A DNA stretch of 47,121 nucleotides from Rubrivivax sp. (GCA_026785885.1 JAJAZC010000200.1:1-47121); one strand, 5' to 3'. Shown: positions 1-8,987, numbered from the stretch's first letter. Notes: a model not told the origin generated them from the letters alone. A program made the numbers and translations.

Positions 1-1
1 C

Positions 2-165
<164 letters not shown>

Positions 166-169
<4 letters not shown>

Positions 170-648
170 AGGCCGAGCGCGTCTTCGTCGGTCTGGGTGC
201 CAACCTGGGCGATGCAGGCGCCACGCTGCGGCAGGTGCTGGCGCGGCTGGACGCGCTGACAGGCACGCGGCTGATCGCCGCTTCGCCGCTGTACCGCAGT
301 GCGCCGTTGGATGCAGCCGGCCCCGACTTCATCAACGCCGTGGCCGAACTGTCGACTTCAGTGGAGCCCATGCCGCTTCTGCAGGCGCTGCAGGCCATGG
401 AGCTGGAACACGGCCGGGAGCGCCCCTACCACCACGCGCCGCGCACACTGGATCTGGACCTGCTGCTGTACGGGCAGCGCGTCATGCACAGCGCTGCACT
501 GCAGCTGCCGCACCCGCGCCTGCACCAGCGCGCCTTTGTGCTGCTGCCCTTGCTGGCCCTGGCTCCCGATCTACAGCACCCGGGGTTGGGGCCGCTACAG
601 GACTGGCTGGCCGGCGTACATGAACAAACTATCGAACAAGTGCCGTGA
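166..648 (+). CDS. folK: 2-amino-4-hydroxy-6-hydroxymethyldihydropteridine pyrophosphokinase
   Basis: FolK transfers pyrophosphate from ATP to 6-hydroxymethyl-7,8-dihydropterin in cytosolic folate synthesis. The 160-residue protein has the normal family length. It begins with the FVGLGANLGD segment, and it carries the HPK signature region RTLDLDLLLYG (around residues 93-103) and PHPRLHQRAFVLLPL, which form the ATP/pterin site. The start is TTG at 166, chosen because homology begins immediately after it and because it overlaps the stop of the upstream frame (TTGA). The next gene is convergent, so folK ends its transcription unit here; panB, a frequent neighbour, is absent. FolE2 and a pterin-4a-carbinolamine dehydratase, also pterin enzymes, occur elsewhere in the window. 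Confidence 0.93.
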
Positions 649-711
649 ACCGTGCTGCCTGCGGCGTGCGGCCTGCGGTCCCGCCGTTTGACGCGCCGCG
701 GCGCCTGGCGG

Positions 712-1161
712 TCAGGGGCGGCTGGTGCGCTGGATTTGCTCGTCTTCGAGCTGCCACTCAAAGAACTTCTGCCCGCCGAAGGCCACGGTGCCCGTCAGCA
801 CGCCGCCACCCAGCAGCAAGGCCGCAATTGCGGCGAGCACCGGTCCCCAGCCGGTGGAGCGCGGGGGCTGGCCGGTGTTGTGGCGCGCATCCCATCGCGC
901 GTCGGGCGTCAACGCGATGATCAGCGTTTGCAGCATCGCCGCGCTAATCACAATTCCCAGTAGCGGGATCAGCAGCCACGCCGTGCGGTCGTCCTGACCA
1001 AGATTTTGCATGCGCACGACGCCAGACAAGCCGATCAAGGCTGGCGGTATGTGCAGCCAAGCCCAAACATCACGTGGCCCGTGCAGATACATGCGGTGCA
1101 CACCCAGTGAGCCCAGCAACAGTGCCAGCCATGCTGCAAGCGTCTTGGAGCGGTAACGCAC
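712..1161 (-). CDS. TM2-domain membrane protein of unknown function
   Basis: A 149-residue integral membrane protein. The N-terminus ([21 protein letters not shown], residues about 8-28) matches the TM2 pattern: a hydrophobic helix followed by a G-x-H-R-x-Y-L-x-G turn. A second helix pair around residues 60-85 and another at about 107-128 ([25 protein letters not shown]) follow, then a short charged tail ([14 protein letters not shown]). No catalytic residues are visible and no specific role is known to me; homologues are common uncharacterised proteins in Burkholderiales. It is convergent with folK and divergent from rpsP, separated from the latter by about 370 bp. Confidence 0.8.
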   Translation of the reverse strand: MRYRSKTLAAWLALLLGSLGVHRMYLHGPRDVWAWLHIPPALIGLSGVVRMQNLGQDDRTAWLLIPLLGIVISAAMLQTLIIALTPDARWDARHNTGQPPRSTGWGPVLAAIAALLLGGGVLTGTVAFGGQKFFEWQLEDEQIQRTSRP

Positions 1162-1532
1162 AGCCTCAGACCGGCGCGGGCAATGCGCCGCGCGTGGGCC
1201 GTTGTACGAACCCGCTTTGCCGCCTTTGGAGCCAGCGTAAATCGTGCAGCGGCACCATGGCAGCTAAATCGTCGGGTGTGCTGGGCCGAGTTGAGCAGGC
1301 GGTCATTGCGAAGGTTGACGGTGGCTGCTGTCGCGGCCAAGCCCAGCAGTTTATAGTTCGGGGTTTTGAGCGCTGGCCTGTTGCACATTGTGTGAATCGC
1401 AAAAGCATCAGGCGTATCTACGGCGACGACAGCGGATGGCTTGCGCGAAACGCACTTGCCATTCACCACGATGGCCGGCCCGGCGTGTCCCCGGCGAGGC
1501 GATCGACCCAACGATTTTCAAGGAATCTCATC
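1162..1532. other. Divergent intergenic region, no gene recognised
   Basis: This stretch separates the TM2 gene (minus) from rpsP (plus). Open frames here (for example 1035-1511 minus) have no protein-like composition or recognisable motifs. It must contain the rpsP operon promoter. TATAGT at 1352-1357 and TTGCAC at 1381-1386 are present, but I cannot pair them into a well-spaced sigma-70 promoter. An AAGGA ribosome-binding site for rpsP lies at 1520-1524. Confidence 0.6.
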
Positions 1533-1781
1533 ATGGTCGTGATCCGACTGGCTCGTGGTGGCGCCAAGAAGCGCCCGTTCTACAACATCGTGGTAGCCGA
1601 CTCGCGTGAGCGCCGCGACGGCCGTTTTATCGAGCGGCTCGGCTTTTTCAACCCCGTGGCCGCCGGGGCCGAGCAGCCGCTGCGTGTGGCACTCGACCGC
1701 CTGAAGCACTGGATCGGTGTCGGCGCGCAGATGTCGCCCACTGTTGCCCGCCTGGTCGATCAGGCGAAGAAGGCTGTCTGA
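1533..1781 (+). CDS. rpsP: 30S ribosomal protein S16
   Basis: An 82-residue protein with the canonical S16 opening [20 protein letters not shown] and the [20 protein letters not shown] segment; it binds 16S rRNA during 30S assembly. The ORF track extends it upstream to 1074, but homology and an AAGGA Shine-Dalgarno at 1520-1524 place the start at ATG 1533. It is the first gene of the conserved rpsP-rimM-trmD-rplS operon, with rimM following after 28 bp. The length is normal. Confidence 0.97.
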   Translation: MVVIRLARGGAKKRPFYNIVVADSRERRDGRFIERLGFFNPVAAGAEQPLRVALDRLKHWIGVGAQMSPTVARLVDQAKKAV

Positions 1782-1809
1782 AGCAGCAACCGCACTGGCC
1801 CGGCGCGTC

Positions 1810-2385
1810 ATGACGCAGCAAGCCAGCGCGGCGGAAGACGCTTTGCCCAGCGACGCGGTCGAAGTCGGCCGGGTCCTCGGCGCCTGGGGCATCAAGGGCG
1901 GTATCAAGGTCAAGGCTTTTTCCGCCGACCCGCAGGCGCTGTTTTCGACCAAACGTTGGTATCTGCAGCCGCCTGAAACCTTGCGGCCGGGAATTGCGGC
2001 AGTGCCTTTGCCGCCGCTGCTGCGTGTTGTGCAGGCCCGCGAGCATGGCGATGTGGTGGTCGCTACGGTTCAGGGGCTGGATGACCGCAGCGCTGCCGAG
2101 GCGCTCAGAGGCGCGCGCGTTTTTGTGCCGCGCACCAGTTTCCCGACGCCAGACGATGGTGAGTTCTATTGGGTCGACCTGATCGGGCTGACGGTTGCTG
2201 ACCGCGCTGGCGCAGTGCTGGGGCAGGTGATCGGACTCATCGAAACCGGGCCGCATTGCGTGTTGCGCATCCAGCCTGAAGACAGTGTGGTGGCTGAGGT
2301 GCTGATTCCGTTTGTCGGCGCCTATGTCGACACAGTCGATGAAGACGCGCGCCGCATCACCGTGGACTGGAACATCGGGGATTAA
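1810..2385 (+). CDS. rimM: 16S rRNA processing protein RimM
   Basis: RimM is a ribosome maturation factor that binds S19 and helps mature the 30S head. The 191-residue protein has the N-terminal beta-barrel signature VEVGRVLGAWGIKGGIKVKA (residues about 17-36), then the C-terminal PRC-barrel-like domain starting at GEFYWVDLIGL (about 117-127) and closing with LIPFVGAYVDTVDEDARRI. The start is ATG 1810; the track's start at 1717 would overlap rpsP. trmD follows after 12 bp in the same operon. Confidence 0.96.
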   Translation: MTQQASAAEDALPSDAVEVGRVLGAWGIKGGIKVKAFSADPQALFSTKRWYLQPPETLRPGIAAVPLPPLLRVVQAREHGDVVVATVQGLDDRSAAEALRGARVFVPRTSFPTPDDGEFYWVDLIGLTVADRAGAVLGQVIGLIETGPHCVLRIQPEDSVVAEVLIPFVGAYVDTVDEDARRITVDWNIGD

Positions 2386-2397
2386 GGGGCGCTGCCC

Positions 2398-3150
2398 ATG
2401 CGCTTTGACGTCGTAACGCTTTTTCCGGAATTGTTCGCGCCGCATCTGGCTCATGGCATCACGCGCCGGGCTTTCGATTCGCGCCAGGTCGACGTGCGCT
2501 TGTGGCCGCTGCGGGACTTTGCCGACGACGCCTACCGCCGCGTCGATGACCGCCCGTATGGCGGTGGGCCCGGCATGGTGATGCTGGCCGAGCCGTTGTT
2601 GCGCGCGCTGGCGGCCGTTGTCATCGACCGCGCCGAGCCGCAGCCGGAGGTCGTGCACTTCACCCCGACGGGGAGGCGCATGGACCAAGCCGTCATCAAC
2701 ACCCTGGCTGCCGGCTCCGGCGCGGTGCTGTTGTGTGGTCGGTATGAAGGCATCGACCAGCGCTTCATCGACCTGCATGTGACGCAGGAGTTGAGCCTGG
2801 GCGACTTTGTTCTGTCGGGCGGCGAATTGCCGGCACTGGCTTTGTTGGATGCCGTCGCCCGGTTACAGGACGGTGTGCTGAACGCCAGCTCCCACCAACA
2901 GGACAGTTTCGCAGACGGGCTGCTCGATTGCCCGCATTACAGCCGGCCTGACAAGCTGGCCATCGACGGCAGCGAGCATGCGGTGCCGCCGGTACTGCTG
3001 TCGGGCCACCACGCCGACATTGCACGTTGGCGCCGTGAGCAGTCGCTGTTGCTGACGGCGCAGCGGCGGCCCGATGTATTGATGGCCGCCCGAAACGCAA
3101 GCCGTTTGACTGCGGCCGACGAGCAGTTCCTCAAACGCCACGGGTTATAA
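2398..3150 (+). CDS. trmD: tRNA (guanine-N1)-methyltransferase
   Basis: TrmD methylates G37 of tRNAs with G36, using S-adenosylmethionine, and so prevents +1 frameshifting. The 250-residue protein has the family opening [17 protein letters not shown], the [11 protein letters not shown] loop, the trefoil-knot SAM site [14 protein letters not shown] (about residues 111-124) and the [14 protein letters not shown] segment. An AAGGGG Shine-Dalgarno lies 8 bases before ATG 2398. Start, length and operon position are all standard. Confidence 0.97.
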   Translation: MRFDVVTLFPELFAPHLAHGITRRAFDSRQVDVRLWPLRDFADDAYRRVDDRPYGGGPGMVMLAEPLLRALAAVVIDRAEPQPEVVHFTPTGRRMDQAVINTLAAGSGAVLLCGRYEGIDQRFIDLHVTQELSLGDFVLSGGELPALALLDAVARLQDGVLNASSHQQDSFADGLLDCPHYSRPDKLAIDGSEHAVPPVLLSGHHADIARWRREQSLLLTAQRRPDVLMAARNASRLTAADEQFLKRHGL

Positions 3151-3335
3151 TTCGCAGTTGTCCGATCCTCTGCCGGCCACGCAGACCCGTTGAGTAGCTG
3201 ATTGCTTCTTACACCCTCGTTTTGCAGCGATGGTCGTTGGACACGCAGCCAAGCAAGCCGCTTTAGAAAGCAGCTCAACAAACATTCCAACAAGCACTTC
3301 AACAAGCGGCCGCGTCAAGATCGCACGGAGAAACC

Positions 3336-3689
3336 ATGGACCTCATCGCAACACTGGAGCAGGAAGAGATCACGCGTCTCAACCGCACCATTCCGACGTT
3401 CGCCCCCGGCGACACCGTCATCGTCAACGTCAACGTGGTCGAGGGCACCCGCAAGCGTATACAGGCCTACGAAGGCGTGGTCATTGCCAAGCGCAATCGC
3501 GGCCTTAACAGCAGCTTCATCGTGCGCAAGATTAGCAGCGGTGAAGGTGTGGAGCGCACCTTCCAGACCTACAGCCCGTTGATCGCCAGCGTCGAAGTCA
3601 AGCGCCGCGGCGACGTCCGCCGTGCCAAGCTGTATTACCTGCGTCAGCGCAGCGGCAAGTCGGCCCGGATCAAAGAGAAGCTGGCTTGA
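3336..3689 (+). CDS. rplS: 50S ribosomal protein L19
   Basis: A 117-residue L19 located at the 30S-50S interface. Diagnostic segments are [22 protein letters not shown] and [21 protein letters not shown], with a basic C-terminus [15 protein letters not shown] Shine-Dalgarno precedes ATG 3336. It is separated from trmD by 185 bp containing a CAACAA-rich stretch, so it may have an additional promoter. A perfect hairpin (3720-3741) closes the unit. Confidence 0.96.
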   Translation: MDLIATLEQEEITRLNRTIPTFAPGDTVIVNVNVVEGTRKRIQAYEGVVIAKRNRGLNSSFIVRKISSGEGVERTFQTYSPLIASVEVKRRGDVRRAKLYYLRQRSGKSARIKEKLA

Positions 3690-3719
3690 CGCAACGGCGG
3701 TGAGTTGCAGGCCACCACC

Positions 3720-3741
3720 AAGGCCGCCTTCGGGCGGCCTT
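3720..3741 (+). terminator. Rho-independent-type terminator after rplS
   Basis: A perfect 9-bp stem AAGGCCGCC/GGCGGCCTT closed by a TTCG tetraloop, about 30 bp after rplS. The following T-tract is weak (TTGTCC), so termination efficiency is uncertain. The next gene starts only 27 bp later. Confidence 0.75.
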
Positions 3742-3767
3742 GTCCATTGAGGCGCACGCTGCACACG

Positions 3768-4463
3768 ATGACACCGCCGCGCATCCTGAATCCGCGCTTG
3801 ATTCCCGTCCTCGGCACCGACGCTCACCTGCCTGCGGTGCCCGACGAGCGGCTTACCGCGGGCGCACTCCAAGTGCGGCTGGCCGACATCCGCGCCTGGC
3901 AGCCAGAACACGTGGGCGATGGCGGCCTCTTTGCTGGGCGCGAGCCCGCCCACGCGGCCGTGCTGGTGCCGCTGGTGCAACGAGAGCGCGGTTTGCAGGT
4001 GCTGCTGACACGCCGCACCGATCATCTGCGCGATCACGCCGGCCAGATCAGCTTCCCTGGCGGCCGCACCGAGCCGGAAGATGCAGGCCCTGCCGGCACT
4101 GCGCTGCGCGAAGCCGAAGAAGAAGTGGGGCTGCCACTGGACCGTGTGCGCGTCATCGGCCAGATGCCGGTCTACACCACCGTCACGCAGTTTGTCGTGA
4201 CGCCGGTGGTAGCGCTGGTGCAGCCGCCGTTCACGCTGGTACTAGACAGCTTCGAGGTTGCCGAAGCGTTCGAGGTGCCGTTGGCTTATCTGATGAACCC
4301 GGCCCACCACCGCCGGCACATCGTTGCTTTCGATGGCGCGCAGCGGCAGTTCTTGTCGATGCCATGGTGCGGCCCCGGTGCCGACGGCATCGAGCGCGAG
4401 TACTTCATCTGGGGTGCCACCGCCGCAATGCTGCGCAACCTGTATTGCCTGCTGGTGCAATGA
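3768..4463 (+). CDS. Nudix hydrolase, CoA pyrophosphatase family
   Basis: A 231-residue Nudix enzyme predicted to cleave coenzyme A to 3',5'-ADP and phosphopantetheine. The UPF0035-type signature LLTRRTDHLRDHAGQISFPGG (about residues 84-104) runs straight into the Nudix box, ending ALREAEEEVGL, with the family's slightly longer spacing. ATG 3768 is used; the track start at 3705 would include the rplS terminator. The hydrolase is a usual neighbour of rplS in Burkholderiales. The substrate assignment is by family, not by any residue I can prove. Confidence 0.85.
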   Translation: MTPPRILNPRLIPVLGTDAHLPAVPDERLTAGALQVRLADIRAWQPEHVGDGGLFAGREPAHAAVLVPLVQRERGLQVLLTRRTDHLRDHAGQISFPGGRTEPEDAGPAGTALREAEEEVGLPLDRVRVIGQMPVYTTVTQFVVTPVVALVQPPFTLVLDSFEVAEAFEVPLAYLMNPAHHRRHIVAFDGAQRQFLSMPWCGPGADGIEREYFIWGATAAMLRNLYCLLVQ

Positions 4464-4492
4464 GTCGCCGTTAGCGAGGCGGTGATGGAAAA

Positions 4493-4650
4493 GTGACGGC
4501 CAGTGACGGCCAGTGACGGCCAGTGACGGCCAGTTATGGGCCAGCAGGAAGCCAGCAATGGGCCAGCAGGGTCGGCGGGTCAGGCTGCCAGTCAAGTAGC
4601 CAGTCAAGTAGCCAGCCAATCAGCCAGCCAATCAGCCAGCCGTGCAGCCA
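4493..4650. repeat. Short tandem repeat cluster between Nudix and CobD-like genes
   Basis: Four head-to-tail copies of the 10-mer GTGACGGCCA (4493-4532) lead into degenerate variants of a GCCAG core: ATGGGCCAGCAGG twice, CCAGTCAAGTAG twice and CAGCCAGCCAAT twice. All frames stay open through it, so its ORFs are not evidence of a gene. Confidence 0.85.
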
Positions 4651-4726
4651 GCAAGACCGCCACCAAGGCAACCAGCAACGTGGCGCGGCACAGCGCTGCT
4701 GGAGTGAGCCCCTATCATCGCGTGCG

Positions 4727-5716
4727 ATGAGCTTCTTCGCCGTCCTTTTCGCGCTACTCATTGAGCAACTGAAGCCGCTTCCTCGCGACAACTGGGTGCA
4801 CGAGACGCTGGTGTCGTGGGTGCGCTGGACTGGCCGCAACTTCGATGCCGGTGAGAAGCACCACACGCGTGTCGTGTGGGCTGTATCGGTGTTGTTGCCG
4901 GCCGTGCTGATCGGCGGTGTCTACCTGCTGGTTCGTGAATACAGCTTGCTGCTGGCGCTGGTCTTCGATGTCGCGCTGCTGTACCTGACGCTGGGCTTTC
5001 GGCAGTTCAGCCACTACTTCACCGACATCCGCGATGCGCTGGAGCGCAGCGACGAAATAGAAGCCCGCCGCTTGCTTGCTGAATGGCGCCACCTGGATGC
5101 CAGCGAGCTGCCGCGTACCGAGGTGCTGCGCCACGTCATCGAGCACGCGCTGTTGGCCGCACACCGCCATGTCTTCGGCGTGTTCTTCTGGTTCGTGCTG
5201 CTGTCGGCACTGGGTTTGGGGCCGGTAGGTGCAGTGCTCTACCGCATGGCCGAGTTCTCTTCACGGTACTGGGGCTATCGGCAGCGCGCGCTGGAAGCGC
5301 CGGCCAACGACGCGCTACAGGCGCTGTCTCGTCGCGTATTCTCGTGGCTCGATTACATGCCGGCGCGCCTGACGGCTTTTGGCTTTGCCGTGGTCGGCAA
5401 CTTCGAAGAAGCGGTGGCTGGCTGGCGGCGCGACGCACCGCTGTGGCAGCACGCCAACGAAGGCATCCTGCTCTCGGCGGCAGCCGGCGCGTTGGGTCTG
5501 CAACTGGGTGGCGCTGCTGCACCCGGAGTGACGCCGGACCGATCCAAGACCTTCATGGCCGGCGGTGAAGCAGGCATCGCCGATGCACAAGGCTCGACGG
5601 CCGGTGTGCCGCCGCAAAGCGGCCATCTGCAAAGCGTGGTCGGGCTGGTCTGGCGATCAGTCGTGCTGTGGATGCTGCTGGTAGCGCTGCTGAGCCTGGC
5701 CAACGTCGTCGGCTGA
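4727..5716 (+). CDS. CobD/CbiB-family membrane protein
   Basis: A 329-residue membrane protein beginning MSFFAVLFALLIEQLKPL, with hydrophobic segments around residues 50-85 (VLLPAVLIGGVYLLV and following), 150-175 (FGVFFWFVLLSALGLGPVGAVLY) and at the C-terminus (VVLWMLLVALLSLANVV). Conserved CbiB-like features include YRMAEF and the helix LSRRVFSWLDYMPARLTAFGFAVVGNF. CbiB proper makes adenosylcobinamide phosphate in cobalamin synthesis; this Burkholderiales branch sits with translation genes and has no cobalamin genes nearby, so its real activity is open. ATG 4727 is preferred because the track extension is repeat DNA. It is convergent with rsgA. Confidence 0.8.
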   Translation: MSFFAVLFALLIEQLKPLPRDNWVHETLVSWVRWTGRNFDAGEKHHTRVVWAVSVLLPAVLIGGVYLLVREYSLLLALVFDVALLYLTLGFRQFSHYFTDIRDALERSDEIEARRLLAEWRHLDASELPRTEVLRHVIEHALLAAHRHVFGVFFWFVLLSALGLGPVGAVLYRMAEFSSRYWGYRQRALEAPANDALQALSRRVFSWLDYMPARLTAFGFAVVGNFEEAVAGWRRDAPLWQHANEGILLSAAAGALGLQLGGAAAPGVTPDRSKTFMAGGEAGIADAQGSTAGVPPQSGHLQSVVGLVWRSVVLWMLLVALLSLANVVG

Positions 5717-5729
5717 GCAGGCCGCGCGG

Positions 5730-6641
5730 CTACCAGCGCTGGGCCGACAGCTCCTCGTACAGCGACTCGTAGATGCGCTGCCGCGACGGCGTGATGTCGC
5801 CACGCTCGATCGCATCACGCACGCCGCAGCCCGGCTCGTGGCGGTGGCTGCAGTTGTGAAAGCGGCAGTTGCCGATGTGCGCAGCAAAGTCGGGCATCAG
5901 CGCGGCCAGATTTTCAGGCGCCACCTGACGCAGGCCGAATTCCTGAAATCCCGGTGAATCGATCAGCGCACCTTGGCGGGTGTCGTCCAGCCAGTACCAG
6001 GTGGTCGTCGTCGTGGTGTGGCGGCCGGCTTGCAGCGCTTGCGAGATCTCGCCCACCTGCGCCGCGGCCTGTGGCACCAGCAGGTTGATCAGCGTGCTCT
6101 TGCCCATGCCGCTGGGGCCCAGCACCAGCGTGATGCGGCCTTGCAGTTGCTGTTGCAACAGCGCGCTGGCGGCAGCGGGCTCGGCTTTCAAAGCCAGCTC
6201 GATCACCGTCACGTCCATGTGGGCATAGGGCAGCAGGCGCGCGCGCGCCGCAGCGGCCGACGGCAGGTCGATCTTGTTCAGGCCGATGAGGGCCGGGATG
6301 CCCGCCTGCGCGGCCGCAATCAGCGCGCGAGTGAGCTGTGATTCACTGAACACCGGCTCGCCGGCCACCAGCACCAGCAGCTGATCGAGGTTGGCCGCAA
6401 AGCTCTTGCTGCGCCATTCGTCCTGGCGGTGCAGCAGGTTGCGGCGCGGCTCCAGCGCCTCGATGACACCGCCGTCGCCTGTGGGCTGCCAGCGCACGCG
6501 GTCGCCCACCACCAGCTCGCTTTTCTTGCCACGCGGGTGGCAGTGCACGCGCCGGCCTTCCGGTGTTTCGACAACGACATGGCGGCCGTGTGCGGCCACC
6601 ACCAGGCCGACATCGAGCGCTTGATCGGTACCGGCCGTCAA
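5730..6641 (-). CDS. rsgA: Ribosome small subunit-dependent GTPase A
   Basis: RsgA is a circularly permuted GTPase that checks late 30S maturation. The 303-residue protein has an N-terminal OB fold (CHPRGKKSELVVGDRVRW), then the motifs in permuted order: G4 LNKIDLP, G1 GPSGMGKSTLINLL, the HTTTTTTWYWL switch and G3 DSPGFQEFGL. The C-terminal zinc finger is NCRFHNCSHRHEPGC. The track ORF runs to 6875, but that part overlaps the dehydratase gene in another frame. A TTG at 6641 overlaps the upstream stop (TTGA) and begins at the family's usual first residues (TAGTDQALDVGLVV), so I chose it. A non-TTG start a few codons inside is possible. Confidence 0.93.
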   Translation of the reverse strand: MTAGTDQALDVGLVVAAHGRHVVVETPEGRRVHCHPRGKKSELVVGDRVRWQPTGDGGVIEALEPRRNLLHRQDEWRSKSFAANLDQLLVLVAGEPVFSESQLTRALIAAAQAGIPALIGLNKIDLPSAAAARARLLPYAHMDVTVIELALKAEPAAASALLQQQLQGRITLVLGPSGMGKSTLINLLVPQAAAQVGEISQALQAGRHTTTTTTWYWLDDTRQGALIDSPGFQEFGLRQVAPENLAALMPDFAAHIGNCRFHNCSHRHEPGCGVRDAIERGDITPSRQRIYESLYEELSAQRW

Positions 6642-6979
6642 GTTACCGGCGAGACAAGCGCGTCGACCTTGGCCGCGCAGATGAAGTCGTTGATCGAGAT
6701 GCCGCCCACCGAGTGCGTGTTGAAGCGCACGGTGCAGCGGCCGTAGCTCACCAACAGGTCGGGGTGGTGATCCTCGGTGTGCGCGATGAACGCCAGCGCA
6801 TTCACGAAGGCCAGCGTGCGGTGGTAATCGGCAAAGTCGTAGCGCTTCTGAACGGCACCTTCCACCAATGCCCAACCAGGCGCCTGCTCAAGATGCAAGT
6901 CGATCTCTGCGGTGGCCATGGCGGCCTGGCACTCCAACGGTTGGCAGTGGCGGTCGGCAAGCGGGTTCAAGGTAGGCAT
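6638..6979 (-). CDS. Pterin-4a-carbinolamine dehydratase
   Basis: A 113-residue protein that dehydrates 4a-hydroxytetrahydrobiopterin formed by aromatic amino-acid hydroxylases (PhhB/PCD family). The active-site region AHTEDHHPDLLVSYGRCTVRF (about residues 62-82) has the expected histidine pair, and THSVGGISINDF follows. ATG 6979 fits family length; the track start at 7066 would overlap the protease gene. It is coupled to rsgA by a TTGA overlap, and the M48 gene lies 19 bp upstream, so all three probably share a transcript. No phenylalanine hydroxylase gene is in the window. Confidence 0.92.
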   Translation of the reverse strand: MPTLNPLADRHCQPLECQAAMATAEIDLHLEQAPGWALVEGAVQKRYDFADYHRTLAFVNALAFIAHTEDHHPDLLVSYGRCTVRFNTHSVGGISINDFICAAKVDALVSPVT

Positions 6980-6998
6980 GGTGTGAAGCAGCGCGCGT

Positions 6999-8267
6999 TC
7001 AAGTAGGCGAGGGCAGGGCCGCCAACCGCTCACCGGCCGGCGGGTGGGAGTAATAGAAGCGCGCATAGACCGGGTCTGGCGTCAGCGTGGCGGCGTTGTC
7101 CTCGTGGAGCTTGAGCAATGCGTTGGCCAAGTCGCGTCCATCCGCCTGCAAGCAGGCGTAAGCGTCGGCCTCGAACTCGTGGCGGCGCGAGAAGTACGCC
7201 ATCAGTGGTGAGACAAAGTAGCCGAAGCTCGGCACCACCATCATGAACAGCAGCAGCGCCAGCGCATCGTTGGGCGCGCTCATGTTGGGCCGCACGCCCA
7301 GGCCCGTATAGAAGCCGCTCTGCTGCGCCAGCCAGCCCAGCAGCGCCAGCCCCGCCAGGCTGATGGCGAAGATGCCCAGCAGCCGCTGCAGCACGTGTTT
7401 GTGTTTGAAGTGGCCCAGCTCGTGCGCCAATACCGCTTCGACCTCACCCGGCGACAGGCGCTGCAGCAGTGTGTCGAAGAACACCACCCGCTTGGCCGCG
7501 CCCAGACCAGTGAAGTAGGCGTTGGCGTGCGCCGAGCGGCGGCTGCCGTCCATCACGAACAGGCCCTTGGCGGCAAAACCGCAGCGTTGCATCAGCGCTT
7601 GCACACGGGCCTTCAACGACTCGTCGGCCAGCGGCTCGAACTTGTTGAATAGCGGCGCAATGATGGTCGGGTAGATCACCATCAGTAGCAGGTTGAAAGC
7701 CACCAGCGCGGCCCAGGCCCACAACCACCACAGCCCACCGCTGGCACCCATCAGCCACAACACCAGCGCGGCCAGTGGCAGCCCGATCAGCGCGCCGATC
7801 AAGGCACCCTTGAGCTGGTCGACGATCCACAGGCGCAGGGTCATGCGGTTAAAGCCAAAACGCTGCTCGATACGAAACGTGGCCCACAACTCCAGCGGCA
7901 GCTCGATCAGACCGCCGATCGCGGTGACCGCGGCCACCAGCACCAGTTGATAAGCCAGCGCGCCCCACGCCGGCATCACAACGGCCCGCAGCAGCAGGTT
8001 CAGCGCGTCCAGCCCGCCCAACAGTGTCCAGCCCAGCAGCACTGCGCTTGCGATGGCGGTGGTCCACAGGCCGAAGCGGCCTTTGGCCAGCGTGTAGTCG
8101 GCCGCGCGCTGGTGCGCAGCCAGCGTCACGGTGCTGATGAAGGCGGTCGGCACGGCGTGGCGGTTGAGCGCCACGTGGCGCATCTGGCGTGTGGTCAGCC
8201 ACAACTTGGTGGCCAACGACAGCAGCAAAGCGGTCGCGAAAGCCAGGGTGACAACGCTCGGTTCCAT
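6999..8267 (-). CDS. M48-family membrane zinc metalloprotease (Ste24/CAAX-protease type)
   Basis: A 422-residue integral membrane protease. Zinc ligands are visible in VLAHELGHFKHKH (HExxH, about residues 285-297) and the downstream glutamate in HEFEADAYA (about 358-366). Several transmembrane helices precede the catalytic domain, including LAFATALLLSLATKLWL at the N-terminus and VVAFNLLLMVIYP-like segments mid-protein. In eukaryotes this family trims prenylated proteins; in bacteria the role is probably membrane-protein quality control. It heads the M48-pcd-rsgA minus-strand unit, divergent from orn. Confidence 0.9.
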   Translation of the reverse strand: MEPSVVTLAFATALLLSLATKLWLTTRQMRHVALNRHAVPTAFISTVTLAAHQRAADYTLAKGRFGLWTTAIASAVLLGWTLLGGLDALNLLLRAVVMPAWGALAYQLVLVAAVTAIGGLIELPLELWATFRIEQRFGFNRMTLRLWIVDQLKGALIGALIGLPLAALVLWLMGASGGLWWLWAWAALVAFNLLLMVIYPTIIAPLFNKFEPLADESLKARVQALMQRCGFAAKGLFVMDGSRRSAHANAYFTGLGAAKRVVFFDTLLQRLSPGEVEAVLAHELGHFKHKHVLQRLLGIFAISLAGLALLGWLAQQSGFYTGLGVRPNMSAPNDALALLLFMMVVPSFGYFVSPLMAYFSRRHEFEADAYACLQADGRDLANALLKLHEDNAATLTPDPVYARFYYSHPPAGERLAALPSPT

Positions 8268-8345
8268 GGGGCGCGAGTGTAGGCGTGAGGTCAGCGCGGA
8301 GCCGCTGTCGGCGAGAATCGCAGTCTTTGCCCGAGGCCTTCATTC

Positions 8346-8987
8346 ATGAGCCCGTCCGTCAGTCCGCCAGTGAGTCCGTCAGTGAGTCCGTCAGTGAGTC
8401 CGCCCATCAGCGATTCCCCAGTCGCCAGCGTGCCCGCCCAACTCGTTCTCAGCGACCAGAACCTGATTTGGATCGACCTGGAGATGACCGGCCTGGTGCC
8501 CGAGCGGGACTGCATCATTGAAGTCGCCGTGATCGTCACCGACGCGATGCTGAATGTGCGGGTGGAGGGCCCGGTGTTCGCGGTGCACCAGAGCGACGCG
8601 GTGCTGGACGGCATGGACAGCTGGAACAAGGGCACGCACGGCCGCAGCGGCCTGACCGAGCGCGTGCGTACATCGATCATCGACGAGGCCACAGCCCAGG
8701 CGCAGGTCATCGAGTTTCTGGCGCGCTACGTGCCCCGCGGCAAAAGCCCGATGTGCGGCAACAGCATCTGCCAGGACCGCCGTTTCCTGGCCCGCACGAT
8801 GCCCGCGCTGGAGGCTTTCTTCCACTACCGCAACCTCGATGTCAGCACCTTGAAGGAGCTGGCCAAACGCTGGAAGCCGGCCGCGCTGGACGGCTTCAAG
8901 AAAGCCCAGGCGCACACCGCGATGGCCGACATCCATGAGTCGATCGACGAGTTGATTCACTACCGCAAGCACCTGCTTGCGGTTTGA
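8346..8987 (+). CDS. orn: Oligoribonuclease
   Basis: Orn is a 3'-5' exonuclease that degrades di- to pentaribonucleotides, including pGpG from c-di-GMP turnover. The DEDDh residues are visible: IDLEMTGL (D and E), [10 protein letters not shown] (D) and [14 protein letters not shown] (H and D). The protein is 213 residues, about 30 longer than usual, because the N-terminus is a Ser/Pro/Val repeat ([19 protein letters not shown]) encoded by a tandem DNA repeat. A GAGG Shine-Dalgarno at 8333-8336 supports ATG 8346; GTG 8430 ([16 protein letters not shown]) is the alternative without the repeat. Its last codons lie in a repeated hairpin. Confidence 0.94.
   Translation: MSPSVSPPVSPSVSPSVSPPISDSPVASVPAQLVLSDQNLIWIDLEMTGLVPERDCIIEVAVIVTDAMLNVRVEGPVFAVHQSDAVLDGMDSWNKGTHGRSGLTERVRTSIIDEATAQAQVIEFLARYVPRGKSPMCGNSICQDRRFLARTMPALEAFFHYRNLDVSTLKELAKRWKPAALDGFKKAQAHTAMADIHESIDELIHYRKHLLAV
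8348..8403. repeat. 12-bp tandem repeat at the 5' end of orn
   Basis: About four imperfect copies of a GAGTCCGTCAGT-type unit immediately after the orn start codon. The unit length is a multiple of three, so copy-number changes would preserve the reading frame. Confidence 0.85.

Noticed and set aside
1035-1511. 158-aa minus-strand ORF upstream of rpsP
   Set aside because: It overlaps the TM2 gene out of frame, has no domain-like pattern and lies in the promoter region; a high-GC open frame by chance.
4523-4726. N-terminal extension of the CobD-like protein (Ser/Gln-rich)
   Set aside because: The extension is encoded entirely by tandem repeats and precedes the family's normal first residues MSFFAVLFALL; ATG 4727 is the better start.
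7141-7160. Inverted repeat CGCCTGCAAGCAGGCG resembling the orn hairpin
   Set aside because: It lies inside the M48 coding sequence, shares only a GCAAGCA core, and lacks the 32-bp unit context; probably coincidence.
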